From JAGWBD01 sp965220615 (GTDB taxonomy: Bacteria > Chloroflexota > Anaerolineae > Aggregatilineales > Phototrophicaceae), in contig CBDCQL010000002.1 in the NCBI GenBank assembly GCA_965220615.1, positions 372,001-436,000 on the forward strand: a stretch of 64,000 nt of DNA, read 5' to 3'. The notes beneath the pieces were generated by a model. It made no database searches, was not told the DNA's origin, and saw only the letters and a list, made by a program, of their open reading frames with translations. Shown here in pieces: positions 51,662 to 60,631 of the stretch. Every line of letters begins with the position of its first letter. Position 1 is the first letter of the stretch. A program made the translations under genes and the position numbers.

Positions 51662-53875
51662 TCAGTGGGTGACATACCAGGGGCTTGTCCAGGCTTTCGC
51701 ACCATCACCCTGAAGCACGCGAATCCAGTACGCGTGTTCTCCGGCAGGGCTGCTGGCGGGTCGGAAGCTCTCTCTGAAATGCCGCGTTTTCAGTCCGAGG
51801 GGGCGACGCTCAATCGTCAGCTCCAGGTCAACCCCGCCAGCCGCTATCCGCACGCCGCTGTCGCCCAGGTCGGACCAACTGGTCTCTGCAGATACCAGGG
51901 GCGTCTCGACTGCCAGAGTGGTATCGGCCAGCACCTCCAGGGTCACATGAATGCCATCAGTGTCGCCGGTCGTGATGGAACGCCAACACACGCTGTTGGC
52001 ATCCCAGGCCTGTACACCCTCGGCAGGTGAATCGAAGGCATAGTCCTTGACGGCGAGGATCCTGCCGCCCTCAACAGTGAGTGTGCCATCCCAGCGGGCC
52101 ATTCTCGCCCTGCCTCGCACCCGCGCTCCCTTCCAGCTTAACCTGAGCTGATCCGGGCTCCGCTCCTGGACCTCAGGCCAGCTGCGCAGCAACTCGTTTC
52201 CCCGCCAGAGTTCAATCTGTTCCAGCTCCTCCGTCCCCACAATCTCCAGGTCGATGGCCGGGGGACGATCCAGGCTGAACTGGCCACCTGGCGGACGGCC
52301 CTCACAGTACGCCTGCACGATGATGCGTTGGCCGCTCGTGGCGTAGCAGCGACGCGCTCTCAGGGCCTCCCCGATGGCGCCCCGGGTGAGGTCGCTCGCC
52401 AGAATACAGGTGAGCCCGCCGTAAACGCCGAAGGTGCTCGCGCCCGGGTAACTGCTGCCGGGTCGGCCCTTGTGCCCGTCACTCCCTGCTACCACCCCGA
52501 CGTGGTAACCGCGGGCGATGGACTCGCGCAGCATCCACTCGAACTCGCCCCAGGAGGAATACAGCTCGACCACTGGCTCCTGCGCCGCGCTGTGGATCGC
52601 CAGGTCGCTGGGACGGCCGCCCACATGGGGAATGATGAAGAGGTCGTTCCGTCCCGCCAGCGCCTCGTGCAATTCAGAAACGGGATAGCGGTCCGTGGCC
52701 AGGTCGGAGAGGTCGCTGATCTGGGCGTGACTGGAACGCAAAAGCTCACCCTGGCTGCCCAGGAAATAGACGTTGCGGTCGCCACCGCCCGCGGTGTTGC
52801 CGGACCATTCATAGCCTGCGAAGGTCACAAAGTGCCCGGGCTCGTACGCATCATTGGCGGCCGCCACGATCTCTTCCCAGACCTCTGCGGTGATCTGGAA
52901 ATCATTGGCCTGATGGCCGGAAACGTCCAGAGCGCTGTAATCGCGGGCGAAGGCGAAGTAGTCGCGCACGCTGTTGGTGCCAACCGTCTCGCCGCTCTGG
53001 CCGTGCAGGTCGGCCCAGAAGGGACGATGCGGGCCCGGCTCCTCAAGCGCCTTCAGAGGATTGCTCGCCCCGGCGATTGTGCCATCCAGTGCCCGGGCAC
53101 GTATCGTGTAGATGCCAGGTCGATTGACAACGCAGTTGCCAAAACGACGGACTCCGCGATCGCCAGGTTGGAACGTGTAGCGCTCCGGCAAGTTGGTGAT
53201 CGAGCCGCTCTCTTCCTCCAGCGCGACAGTGCCGCAAAAACTTGTGGCGGGGTTGCCCCAGTCATCCTCGGCTTTCACGACGAGAGCGAAGGGTCGCCCT
53301 GTTACGGCTTCGCCAGGTACGATCGCAACCAGGCGCTGCGCCTCTCCGGCAACGATTTCGGTGCTTGGTGAGCCGGGCAGCGTGACGTATTGACCGCTTC
53401 CCTGCGCGTCGACCAGGGTCCTGAAGCAAAAGGCCTTCTCCACGAAGGTCTGCGCGCGCGTCCCGGTCGAACCGTTGCTCCTGTCCCCGTAAGTGATGAT
53501 TATTGTTTCGCCCGGAAGCAGCGGGCCATCGAAAATGTCAATGGCGAGGCAGGCCCGCCAGGGACGGATGTACCCCTTCGGATCGTAGCGGCAGGCGACC
53601 TTGCAGGAACTGCTGTCCGTCGTTGCGCTCACATAGTTCGGTGCCGATGAATCGGATGTCTGCGGCGTTCCCCAGTCCGTGGCGAAGCGCCAGGCGACCA
53701 GCAGGGTCCCGTTCTCATCGATCCCGTAACTGCCCGCGGTGTAGAGCAGTTGCCATGTGCCCCAGCTCCCGGCAGTTATGGGGCCGGCAGGCGAGAGCGT
53801 CGCGCTCCCGTAGAGTGCTTCGATCTGCTCCTCCCCCATTTCAGACAGGGGGTTGAGTTCAATGCGGCTGGTCAT
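51662..53875 (-). CDS. DUF3604 family protein
   Basis: The 737-residue protein is built of an N-terminal beta region (residues 1-290) and a PHP-like domain of DUF3604 (FWADLHGQSGETVG, YSALDVSGHQANDFQI, VTFAGYEWSGN, IPHVGG, VAGSDGHKGRPG). The metal-binding His and Asp pattern is visible. The function is unknown; many members are listed as hypothetical. The start at ATG 53875 overlaps the MlrC gene by 17 bases, so it is translationally coupled. No signal peptide is seen. It ends the D-amino-acid cluster. Confidence 0.78.
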   Translation of the reverse strand: MTSRIELNPLSEMGEEQIEALYGSATLSPAGPITAGSWGTWQLLYTAGSYGIDENGTLLVAWRFATDWGTPQTSDSSAPNYVSATTDSSSCKVACRYDPKGYIRPWRACLAIDIFDGPLLPGETIIITYGDRSNGSTGTRAQTFVEKAFCFRTLVDAQGSGQYVTLPGSPSTEIVAGEAQRLVAIVPGEAVTGRPFALVVKAEDDWGNPATSFCGTVALEEESGSITNLPERYTFQPGDRGVRRFGNCVVNRPGIYTIRARALDGTIAGASNPLKALEEPGPHRPFWADLHGQSGETVGTNSVRDYFAFARDYSALDVSGHQANDFQITAEVWEEIVAAANDAYEPGHFVTFAGYEWSGNTAGGGDRNVYFLGSQGELLRSSHAQISDLSDLATDRYPVSELHEALAGRNDLFIIPHVGGRPSDLAIHSAAQEPVVELYSSWGEFEWMLRESIARGYHVGVVAGSDGHKGRPGSSYPGASTFGVYGGLTCILASDLTRGAIGEALRARRCYATSGQRIIVQAYCEGRPPGGQFSLDRPPAIDLEIVGTEELEQIELWRGNELLRSWPEVQERSPDQLRLSWKGARVRGRARMARWDGTLTVEGGRILAVKDYAFDSPAEGVQAWDANSVCWRSITTGDTDGIHVTLEVLADTTLAVETPLVSAETSWSDLGDSGVRIAAGGVDLELTIERRPLGLKTRHFRESFRPASSPAGEHAYWIRVLQGDGAKAWTSPWYVTH

Positions 53876-55367
53876 ACTCACGCTCTTCTGTATCGGCGCT
53901 CGCGGGCAGCCCCCACAGGGCGGGCGCACTGCGATAGCGGAAACGGGCCGGATTCACTGTGGTCACGCCCGGAGTGTCGATCTCGATAATCGTGCCGGCA
54001 ATCGATTCGTAGGCGGCGCGCCAGGCGATGGCGGCCTTCACGACCAACACGTTCTGACGTGCCGGCTGTAGCCCCACGCTCAACAGTTGCTGCAGGCTGA
54101 AGGGTGTCTGCCGTCGACTGGTCAGTAGCAGGTAGCTCGCCTGCCTGTCGGGAGGGTCTCCTGTTTCCAGAAGAGCGCTGAGTCCCTGATCATGGTAGCG
54201 CTGCCCGTCATGGCGCACCTCGCTTTCCTCATAGCGCCCGTCGTGAAGACACTTGACGCGCCCGCTCACCTCGACCGGCTCTCCATGCAGGCTGTCCCGC
54301 TTGCCGCCAACGTGCAGGCGCAGGGCTGCGCCCACTCCGGCGCGAGCGCATGCGGCGACGGCCTCCGGGTCGGCGAGGACGACGACCCAGCCCGTCACGT
54401 CCTGCCGCAGCAATTCGCGGAGGATGAAGGTGCTGTCGCCACTCGAGCCGCCCCCGATGTTGTCTCCCATGTCGACGAGAATGACCGGCCTGCGCGTGCT
54501 CGCCCTCGCTTCCCGAACCGCATTTGCCTCATCCGGCAGGCTGAAGTGCAGCCGCTCCCGGATGGCCCACAATTGGTCGGCGAGCTGCCTGGCCTCCTGC
54601 CGTGCAAGCGCGGTCGCCCCGTCCGTAACCACCACCGCCGCCGGTCCCATCCCGGGCACGTCGGCGTACTGGTAACCGCCCGCCACGCTGGCCGCTACGA
54701 CAGATGGCTGCTGTTCCAGAGAGCGTACGGCCGCCATGACACGGTCCATCGGCGGGACGTTCGTGTTCTGGTGCACGATGTTCAGCAGCATGGGCGGTTT
54801 CACCAGCGCCTGGACCGGCTTGATCTCTCCCCTGATCGTCCGGGCGATCAGGTCGGCGGCCTGGAGCCCCCGTTCGCGGTGGTCCAGGTGCGGGTAACTC
54901 TTGTAGATGATGAGCGCCGTGCTTAACTCCACGAGTTGTTGGGAGACGTTCGCGTGGTAATCGTGGGTGACCACCAGCGGAAAGTCGGCGCCGACCTGCT
55001 CCCGCAGCCGTCGCACCACCTCGCCGTCCGCATCCGGGCAGGCCTCACTGACCATCGCCCCGTGGAGGGCGAGTAGCATCCCGTCCAGACGGGGGGCGCG
55101 CGCGAGACGCTCCAGCAGTTCCTGCGTCAATCGCTCGAAAGCCTCACGGGTCACCATGCCGCCCGGCGTTGCCTGCGCCATCAGGGTAGGGAAAAACTCG
55201 TAGTCGTAGCTCTTCGCGCCGGCGATAAAGCCCCCCACTTCATGAGGCGTGTCGCGCCACCAACGCACCAGTTCATCACCCCGCTGCACGCGAAAGGCCT
55301 CAAGTGGGGTCGGCCTGGGGTTGAAGGTATTCGACTCGTGCATGATGCCGCCCACAGCGACGCGCAT
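53859..55367 (-). CDS. MlrC-type M81 metallopeptidase
   Basis: The 502-residue protein belongs to the family of microcystinase C, which degrades peptides containing unusual residues. Family segments are MRVAVGGIMHESNTFNP, LLALHGAMVSEACPDADGE, THDYHANVSQQL with the Asp/His pair, SYPHLDHRERG and VILVDMGDNIGGGSSGDS. The start ATG 55367 lies 4 bases downstream of the RidA-like remnant's stop codon. It overlaps DUF3604. The genuine substrate is likely not microcystin but a related isopeptide or D-amino-acid product. Confidence 0.83.
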   Translation of the reverse strand: MRVAVGGIMHESNTFNPRPTPLEAFRVQRGDELVRWWRDTPHEVGGFIAGAKSYDYEFFPTLMAQATPGGMVTREAFERLTQELLERLARAPRLDGMLLALHGAMVSEACPDADGEVVRRLREQVGADFPLVVTHDYHANVSQQLVELSTALIIYKSYPHLDHRERGLQAADLIARTIRGEIKPVQALVKPPMLLNIVHQNTNVPPMDRVMAAVRSLEQQPSVVAASVAGGYQYADVPGMGPAAVVVTDGATALARQEARQLADQLWAIRERLHFSLPDEANAVREARASTRRPVILVDMGDNIGGGSSGDSTFILRELLRQDVTGWVVVLADPEAVAACARAGVGAALRLHVGGKRDSLHGEPVEVSGRVKCLHDGRYEESEVRHDGQRYHDQGLSALLETGDPPDRQASYLLLTSRRQTPFSLQQLLSVGLQPARQNVLVVKAAIAWRAAYESIAGTIIEIDTPGVTTVNPARFRYRSAPALWGLPASADTEEREYDQPH

Positions 55368-55371
55368 CCGG

Positions 55372-55584
55372 CTACCCTCCAGGAGTGTCCGTCGGAGATT
55401 GCGCTGCAGAATCTGGCAGCGCGGCGATCATCTTAATCCCGATTCCGGTCGGCGCTTCCTTCGTCGCAAGGGGCCGCCCCACGTGGCCGGAGGCATAGAC
55501 CAGGTTACCGACACCCGTTGCCGACAACACGGGCATGGCCGTATCATTCCGCTTGCACCCCACGTTTACCCTGCGTACCTGCAT
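55372..55584 (-). pseudogene. Truncated RidA/YjgF family remnant
   Basis: A reading frame of 70 codons includes VLSATGVGNLVYASGHVGRP, the N-terminal strand-turn of RidA enamine deaminases, but the rest of the domain of about 125 residues is missing. The reading changes into an unrelated tail and stops just before the MlrC start. RidA proteins clear reactive enamines from PLP enzymes, and PLP genes flank this one, so an intact copy would have made sense here. Confidence 0.6.
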
Positions 55585-55602
55585 GCCCTTACTCCGCCGC
55601 TG

Positions 55603-56907
55603 TCAAACGACTCCATCCCAGACCGATTCGAGCGCATCCAGGGTGAACTCGATATCCCGCGGTTCATGGGCTGCGCACAGGTACCAGAGGCCGCGGTCGA
55701 GTACGCGGATCCCCGCCGCAAGCAGGAGGTCCGCGAGCTTTCGGTAGCGCATCTGGTCGCTCTCAAGATAGCTGCGATAGTCGACGATCACCGGCTGATC
55801 GGTGAAGGCGAGATGAAACATCGGGCCAGGTCCCTGCACCAGGACCTCGCTGCCCTTCTTGCGGGCCAGGGTCCTGATTCCCTCCATGAGGCTTTGCCCC
55901 AGGTCGAAAAGCTGCCCGTAGATCCGGCCTTCATCCCGCTCCAGTTCCTTCAGCGTCGCGCAGGCGGCCGCCATCGCCGTGACGTTGCTGTTGTAGGTCC
56001 CGGAGTGGTTCACCCTGCCCTGTGCAATCAGTTCCATCAGGTTCCGCCTGCCTGCCAGGCAACTGAGAGTAAAGCCACTGGCCATCGCCTTGCCGAAGGT
56101 CGCCAGGTCGGGAGTCACGCTGAAGTAACCCTGCGCGCCACCCAACCCCAGCCGGAAGCCGGTGATGACCTCATCAAAGATCAGAACGATCCCGTGACGG
56201 CTGCAGAGGTCGCGCACTCCCTCCAGGTACCCTTCCACGGGCAGGATGCAGCCCGTATTGCACATGACGGGTTCCATGATGACTGCGGCGATCTCATCTC
56301 CCTGCTGCTGAACCCGCTCTTCAAGAAGCGCCAGATCGTTCCATGGCAGGACGACCACGTCCTCAAGGGCGCTGCTCGCCTGACCCTCACTGGCGGGGTG
56401 GGCCTGAGCGGCGTGGCGGGGCCCGGCGGCATCAAGCGGGGGCTGAACGCTGACCAGGACGTTGTCGAACCAGCCGTGATAGTGGCCCTCAAACTTGACG
56501 ATCTTCTCCCGCCCGGTCCAGGCGCGCGCCAGGCGAAGGGACGCCTGCACGATTTCGGAGCCGGAGTTGCTGTAGCGCAGCATTTCGGCGCAGGGGATCA
56601 TCGATTGAAGCTTTTCGGAGAGCTGGATTTCCAGTTCGTGTTGCCCCGCGAAAAGTTGCCCGCGCTGCAGGGCGTCCTGTACGGCTCTCATGACGGGCTC
56701 GGGGGAGTGCCCCAGAATCATGGGGCCCTGGCCGATCATGTAATCCAGATAGCGGTTCCCGTCCACGTCATGGAGGTGGGCGCCCCGGGCGTACTCGAAG
56801 AACAGGGGAGTCTCCGCCCCGGAACGGACGTTGCTGCTCACGCCGCCCGCCAGCGAACGCTGCGACCGCTCCCACAGGGTTCTCGAACAGCTGGTTTGTA
56901 AGGTCAT
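55603..56907 (-). CDS. Class III aminotransferase (glutamate-1-semialdehyde aminomutase-like)
   Basis: The 434-residue PLP enzyme has the N-terminal LAGGVSSNVRSG, YLDYMIGQGPMILGHSPE, LRYSNSGSEIVQASLRLAR, KFEGHYHGWFDN, ILIFDEVITGFRLGLGGAQG-like region (LIFDEVITGFRLGLGGAQG) and the PLP Lys in TFGKAMASGF. It resembles HemL but the operon with D-aminoacylase and a SelA-like enzyme favours an aminotransferase acting on a D- or non-standard amino acid. It starts at GTG/ATG 56907, overlapping the D-aminoacylase stop. Confidence 0.85.
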   Translation of the reverse strand: MTLQTSCSRTLWERSQRSLAGGVSSNVRSGAETPLFFEYARGAHLHDVDGNRYLDYMIGQGPMILGHSPEPVMRAVQDALQRGQLFAGQHELEIQLSEKLQSMIPCAEMLRYSNSGSEIVQASLRLARAWTGREKIVKFEGHYHGWFDNVLVSVQPPLDAAGPRHAAQAHPASEGQASSALEDVVVLPWNDLALLEERVQQQGDEIAAVIMEPVMCNTGCILPVEGYLEGVRDLCSRHGIVLIFDEVITGFRLGLGGAQGYFSVTPDLATFGKAMASGFTLSCLAGRRNLMELIAQGRVNHSGTYNSNVTAMAAACATLKELERDEGRIYGQLFDLGQSLMEGIRTLARKKGSEVLVQGPGPMFHLAFTDQPVIVDYRSYLESDQMRYRKLADLLLAAGIRVLDRGLWYLCAAHEPRDIEFTLDALESVWDGVV

Positions 56908-58481
56908 GAGTTCTCCTTGCGCAGCGCCCTGCCGGCCCTTGCTCCCGTGTGACGGCCGTCGTCAAGTGTCAGGCGACCGTTGACGAGAACCTGGTCGATG
57001 CCGGTGGCGTAGCGGCGTCCCTCTTCGAAGGTCGAACAATCGCTGACACGCTCGGGATCAAGTACGACGATGTCAGCCGTGAAACCGCGCTTCAGCAGGC
57101 CCCGCGTCTGGAGTCGCAGTTGTTGGGCAGGCAGCGAGGTCATCTTGCGAATCGCCTCCTCCCAGCTGAGCGCCCGCTGCTCGCGGGCGTAGAGTCGCAG
57201 GTAACGGCAGATGGAGCCGAAGGTCCGGGGATGTGGGGAGCGCCCGATGAGCAGTCCGTCGCTGCAGACCATCGTCGCGGGATGAGTCATCACGTCCCTG
57301 ATGTCCCCGGCAGTTTCAACCTCATCCCCGGCGAAGTTTATGATCGACACCTCGAACTCCTCCTGGAGAAGCAGATCACAGAGGAAATCGACTGGTTCCT
57401 TCCCCGAATCGCGGATCGCGCGGTCGAAGGTCTGACCTTCAAGCCGCTTGTTCGTCTGGCTTCCGACAGCGGTGATCGCGCAGGCCCGCCAGTCGAAATC
57501 CGCCTCCCTGAAGTGGGCTGCGATCTCGCGCCTCGTCGTCGGCCGGGACAGCCTTGCGGCCATGGCGTCCGGTCCCCCTTCCGCGCTCCAGTCCGGCAGC
57601 AGGCGGAAAAGAGGGCCGCTGCCAGCCTGGTAGGGGTAGCAGTTCATCGTTACGTCAACGCCCTCGCGTCGCGTCTGCTCGATTAACGCCAGAATCTCGC
57701 CCGCCTTGCCCCGATGTCGCTCCGAACCAATCTTCAGGTGCGAGATCATCACGGGGACCTGCGCCTCCCGGCCGATCCGGATCGTTTCTGTGAGAGCCTC
57801 GAATATCCGGTCGAAATAGTTCCTCATGTGAGTGACGTAGAATCCCTTGTGTCTCGCCACCGTGCGGCACAACTGGACCAGCTCATCCGTACCGGCGCAG
57901 GAATTGGGGGGATAGGACAGACCGGTTGAGAAACCCGCAGCCCCGTCTTCCATTCCCTGCTCGATCAAGGCCTGCATCGCCGCGATCTCGCGCGCGGTGG
58001 GAGACCGGCGCTGCCAACCCATGGCTGCCAGTCGAAGGACGCAGTGCGGAATGAGGTAGGCGACGTTCACGGCCACCCTGCCGTCGAAGCGGGAGAGGTA
58101 GTCACCCACCGACTGCCAGTCCCAGGCGATTTCCGGGTTGCCATAGAGGCCTGAAAGATAGCGACGCAGTTCCTGGAGCAGGGGAGGCGAGACCGGCGCG
58201 TAGGAAAGGCCGTCGTTGCCGAGTAACTCGGTGGTGATGCCCTGGCGGATCTTTCCCTCGTGATCGGGTTCAGCGAGCAGCATGATGTCCGAGAGGGCGT
58301 GCATATCCATGAAGCCGGGACAGACAAGCTTTCCCCGGGCATTGACGATGTGGGTGGCGTTCGCCGCTGACAGATCGTCGATGGCCTCGATTCTGTCGCC
58401 GCGTATGCCCACGTCCCCGTAACACCAGGGGTTGCCACTGCCATCAACGATACGGCCGTTGCGAATTACGATGTCAAATAT
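56904..58481 (-). CDS. D-aminoacylase (N-acyl-D-amino-acid deacylase) with apparent AUA start
   Basis: The 525-residue amidohydrolase hydrolyses N-acyl-D-amino acids. The N-terminus IFDIVIRNGRIVDGSGNPW (initiator Ile codon ATA 58481) matches the family, whereas the first GTG (58412) loses 23 conserved residues. AGGAAGG at 58497-58491 is 9 bases upstream. Metal-region segments are GFMDMHALSD, TTELLGNDGLSYAPV, YVTHMRNY, MISHLKIGS and VCSDGLLIG. The usual HxH is HAL, so the second metal His is replaced by Leu, and Cys of the GNCG-type loop is Asp. The ATA overlaps the SelA-like gene stop. Confidence 0.82.
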   Translation of the reverse strand: MFDIVIRNGRIVDGSGNPWCYGDVGIRGDRIEAIDDLSAANATHIVNARGKLVCPGFMDMHALSDIMLLAEPDHEGKIRQGITTELLGNDGLSYAPVSPPLLQELRRYLSGLYGNPEIAWDWQSVGDYLSRFDGRVAVNVAYLIPHCVLRLAAMGWQRRSPTAREIAAMQALIEQGMEDGAAGFSTGLSYPPNSCAGTDELVQLCRTVARHKGFYVTHMRNYFDRIFEALTETIRIGREAQVPVMISHLKIGSERHRGKAGEILALIEQTRREGVDVTMNCYPYQAGSGPLFRLLPDWSAEGGPDAMAARLSRPTTRREIAAHFREADFDWRACAITAVGSQTNKRLEGQTFDRAIRDSGKEPVDFLCDLLLQEEFEVSIINFAGDEVETAGDIRDVMTHPATMVCSDGLLIGRSPHPRTFGSICRYLRLYAREQRALSWEEAIRKMTSLPAQQLRLQTRGLLKRGFTADIVVLDPERVSDCSTFEEGRRYATGIDQVLVNGRLTLDDGRHTGARAGRALRKENS

Positions 58482-59700
58482 CGGGGTTTTCCTTCCTGCA
58501 CTCCAGGTTCCAAGGGCTGGAGCCGCGAGATCGGGCGCTGCGCCGGCCGGCGAAGATTGTTCGAAGACGTTCGGTGATGATCGTTTCCTGTCCGTCGAGA
58601 AGGGTCGTCGGGTCGATCAGGAGCCCCTTCCCGGCGTACTCCTCCATCACACGGATCGCGGGTGACCCCTCCGCCAGAGCATCCAGTACCTCCTGTTTGG
58701 TGAGGCCCGCAGTTTCTTCGTCCCAGGTCAGCCAGGCGCGCGGCACCGGGCGGCCGGTGTAGTCCGGGAAGACCCGGCTCACACGCAGGTGTTCGATATC
58801 CGACAGTCCGTCGACAATCAGGGCTACTTTTCGCTCCCATCCCGCGATGCGGGCCTTATGATCGAGTCTCACATAGCGTTTCAGCGCCGCTACCAGGCCG
58901 ACGATCTCTTCCTTTCCGACCTTCATGGGTCTTCCGATGCCATGGTTCGGGGAGCCGTTCAGCGCGCAGGCCGCAATCAGGTCCTGGCGGCCGCAAATGA
59001 ATCCCGAGGGTTGCGGTCCCTGCAGGTCCTTGCCTCCGCTGAAGATCACCAGGTCCGCGCCCATTTCGATGAATGATCGCAGGTTCTCGACCGGAGGGAG
59101 TTCGTTGGCCGCGTCTACAATGACGGGTACGCTCTTCGCCCGGGCTATCCGCAGGACTTCCGGCAAGGGCAGCGCCGTCCGGGTAACCAGAAACTGGGCC
59201 ACCACGTAGATGACGGCCGCACTTCTCTCATCGAGCGCGCTTTCCAGTTGCCACGGCAAGGTTCGGTGGGCGCCGTATCCCACCTCCTTGATCTTCGCCC
59301 CTGTCAGCCGAAACGTCCGGTTGTAGTGGTTGCTGTGCGCCTTGTGGATGACGACCTCATCCTTCAGGCCTGCGGTATCCGGCAGTTGCTGGATCGCAGC
59401 CGGATTGCATCCGGTCATACACGCGGCCGTCGCCAGCACCAGGCCCGCCGCGGCGCCCGATGTCACGTAGCCCGCTTCCGCCCCGGTAAGATCCGCAATG
59501 ACCTGCCCCGCCTTTTCGTGTAACGCCCGCAGACTCACGAAGGAGCGCGCCGCATCCTGCATCGCTTCCAGCACCTCCGCGGGCATGAGAGATCCACCCA
59601 GTTCCGTGAAGTTGCCCGTAGCAACGATGACTTCCTGCAATCCAAGATCCCGATAAATCCCCGTCTCGCCTCGAAGGTCTCGACTCACACTCGTCCTCAC
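58474..59700 (-). CDS. SelA/DgaE-like PLP-dependent enzyme
   Basis: The 408-residue PLP enzyme is of the SelA-like fold. The N-terminal VIVATGNFTELGGSLMP, SVPVIVDAANELPPV and the PLP Lys in FSGGKDLQGPQPSGF are family-typical (DgaE-type D-glucosaminate-6-phosphate ammonia-lyases and others). It is in an operon between the DppC-type permease and D-aminoacylase, so a role in D-amino acid ammonia elimination is likely. It starts at GTG 59700, overlapping the permease stop as GTGA; GTG four codons on is also possible. Confidence 0.82.
   Translation of the reverse strand: MRTSVSRDLRGETGIYRDLGLQEVIVATGNFTELGGSLMPAEVLEAMQDAARSFVSLRALHEKAGQVIADLTGAEAGYVTSGAAAGLVLATAACMTGCNPAAIQQLPDTAGLKDEVVIHKAHSNHYNRTFRLTGAKIKEVGYGAHRTLPWQLESALDERSAAVIYVVAQFLVTRTALPLPEVLRIARAKSVPVIVDAANELPPVENLRSFIEMGADLVIFSGGKDLQGPQPSGFICGRQDLIAACALNGSPNHGIGRPMKVGKEEIVGLVAALKRYVRLDHKARIAGWERKVALIVDGLSDIEHLRVSRVFPDYTGRPVPRAWLTWDEETAGLTKQEVLDALAEGSPAIRVMEEYAGKGLLIDPTTLLDGQETIITERLRTIFAGRRSARSRGSSPWNLECRKENPDI
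58491..58497 (-). promoter_or_regulatory. Shine-Dalgarno site of the AUA-initiated D-aminoacylase
   Basis: AGGAAGG on the minus strand, 9 bases before ATA 58481, inside the end of the upstream gene. Confidence 0.5.
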
Positions 59701-60560
59701 TCGATATTCTGGCGGGTCGGGTCCAGCAGGTCCCGGATCGCATTGGCCAGGAAGATCAGGCCCAGCACCAGCAGGAAGAGCGCGAGGCCGGGGTAGAGTC
59801 CGTACCAGGGTGCACGCCAGAGGAAATCCCGGCTGTCCTCCAGCATGTTGCCCCAGGACGGGCGTGGCGGCTGCGTACCGAGACCCAGGAAGCTCAGCGA
59901 TGCCTCCAGCAGAATTGCCCGTGGGATGGCGGTCGCGATCTGGGCCAGTAAGGGTGGGAACGTGTTCGGCAGGATGCCCATGATGGCGATCCGCCCGTCG
60001 CTCGCACCGATGGCGCGTGCCGCCTCGACATACTCTTTTTGCTTTTCGGCGATGACAGCCGCACGGGCAATGCGGGAGAAGTGTGGCATGTTCATGAGCG
60101 CGATCGCAAATGCGGAGATGAGCGACCCCGGCCCCAGGACTGCAACCACAGCGATACCCAGAAAAATGTTGGGGAAGGCGAGCAATACGTCCCAGATCCG
60201 CATGACAGCCGAATCCACCATCCCCAGGAGGTAGCCGGCCAGCAGCCCCGTGCCCACCCCGATCAACGCGGCGACCCCGATACTGCCAAAGCCGACGAGC
60301 AGGGAGATCCTTCCACCGTAGAGGACCCTGCTGAATATATCCCTGCCAAACTGGTCGGTACCGAAAATGTAGCGGGCGGACGGCGGCTCAAACTCGTCGC
60401 CCCTGTTCATCTCCAGGGGTGCAAAGGGGGCCACCAGCGGAGCGAAGAGCGAGAGGAGGACCAGTACGAACACCAGCAGCAGGCCGAACCTGCCTGACCT
60501 GATGCGTAACAGTCGATTCAAAAAGGCGCGTGAGGGACGCCTGACTATAACATTGTCCAT
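59697..60560 (-). CDS. ABC transporter permease, DppC/OppC type
   Basis: The 287-residue permease has GLLLVFVLVLLSLFAPLVAP, the FEPPSARYIFGTDQFGRDIF block and a cytoplasmic loop with YVEAARAIGASDGRIAIMG for contact with the ATPase. The C-terminus is DLLDPTRQN. It starts at ATG 60560. It belongs with the DppB-type gene upstream. No ATP-binding subunit lies in the cluster. Confidence 0.9.
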   Translation of the reverse strand: MDNVIVRRPSRAFLNRLLRIRSGRFGLLLVFVLVLLSLFAPLVAPFAPLEMNRGDEFEPPSARYIFGTDQFGRDIFSRVLYGGRISLLVGFGSIGVAALIGVGTGLLAGYLLGMVDSAVMRIWDVLLAFPNIFLGIAVVAVLGPGSLISAFAIALMNMPHFSRIARAAVIAEKQKEYVEAARAIGASDGRIAIMGILPNTFPPLLAQIATAIPRAILLEASLSFLGLGTQPPRPSWGNMLEDSRDFLWRAPWYGLYPGLALFLLVLGLIFLANAIRDLLDPTRQNIE

Positions 60561-60631
60561 AGGGAAGGGGGACCGGCAGCCTGGCTGGCGGAGCAGGCGC
60601 TTTCGACCTCGTCGGCTACGGTCATGCCGCG

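Noticed and set aside
55249..56901. 550-codon open frame on the plus strand
   Set aside because: It lies antisense to the class III aminotransferase, which has full family motifs. Long antisense frames are expected at this GC content.
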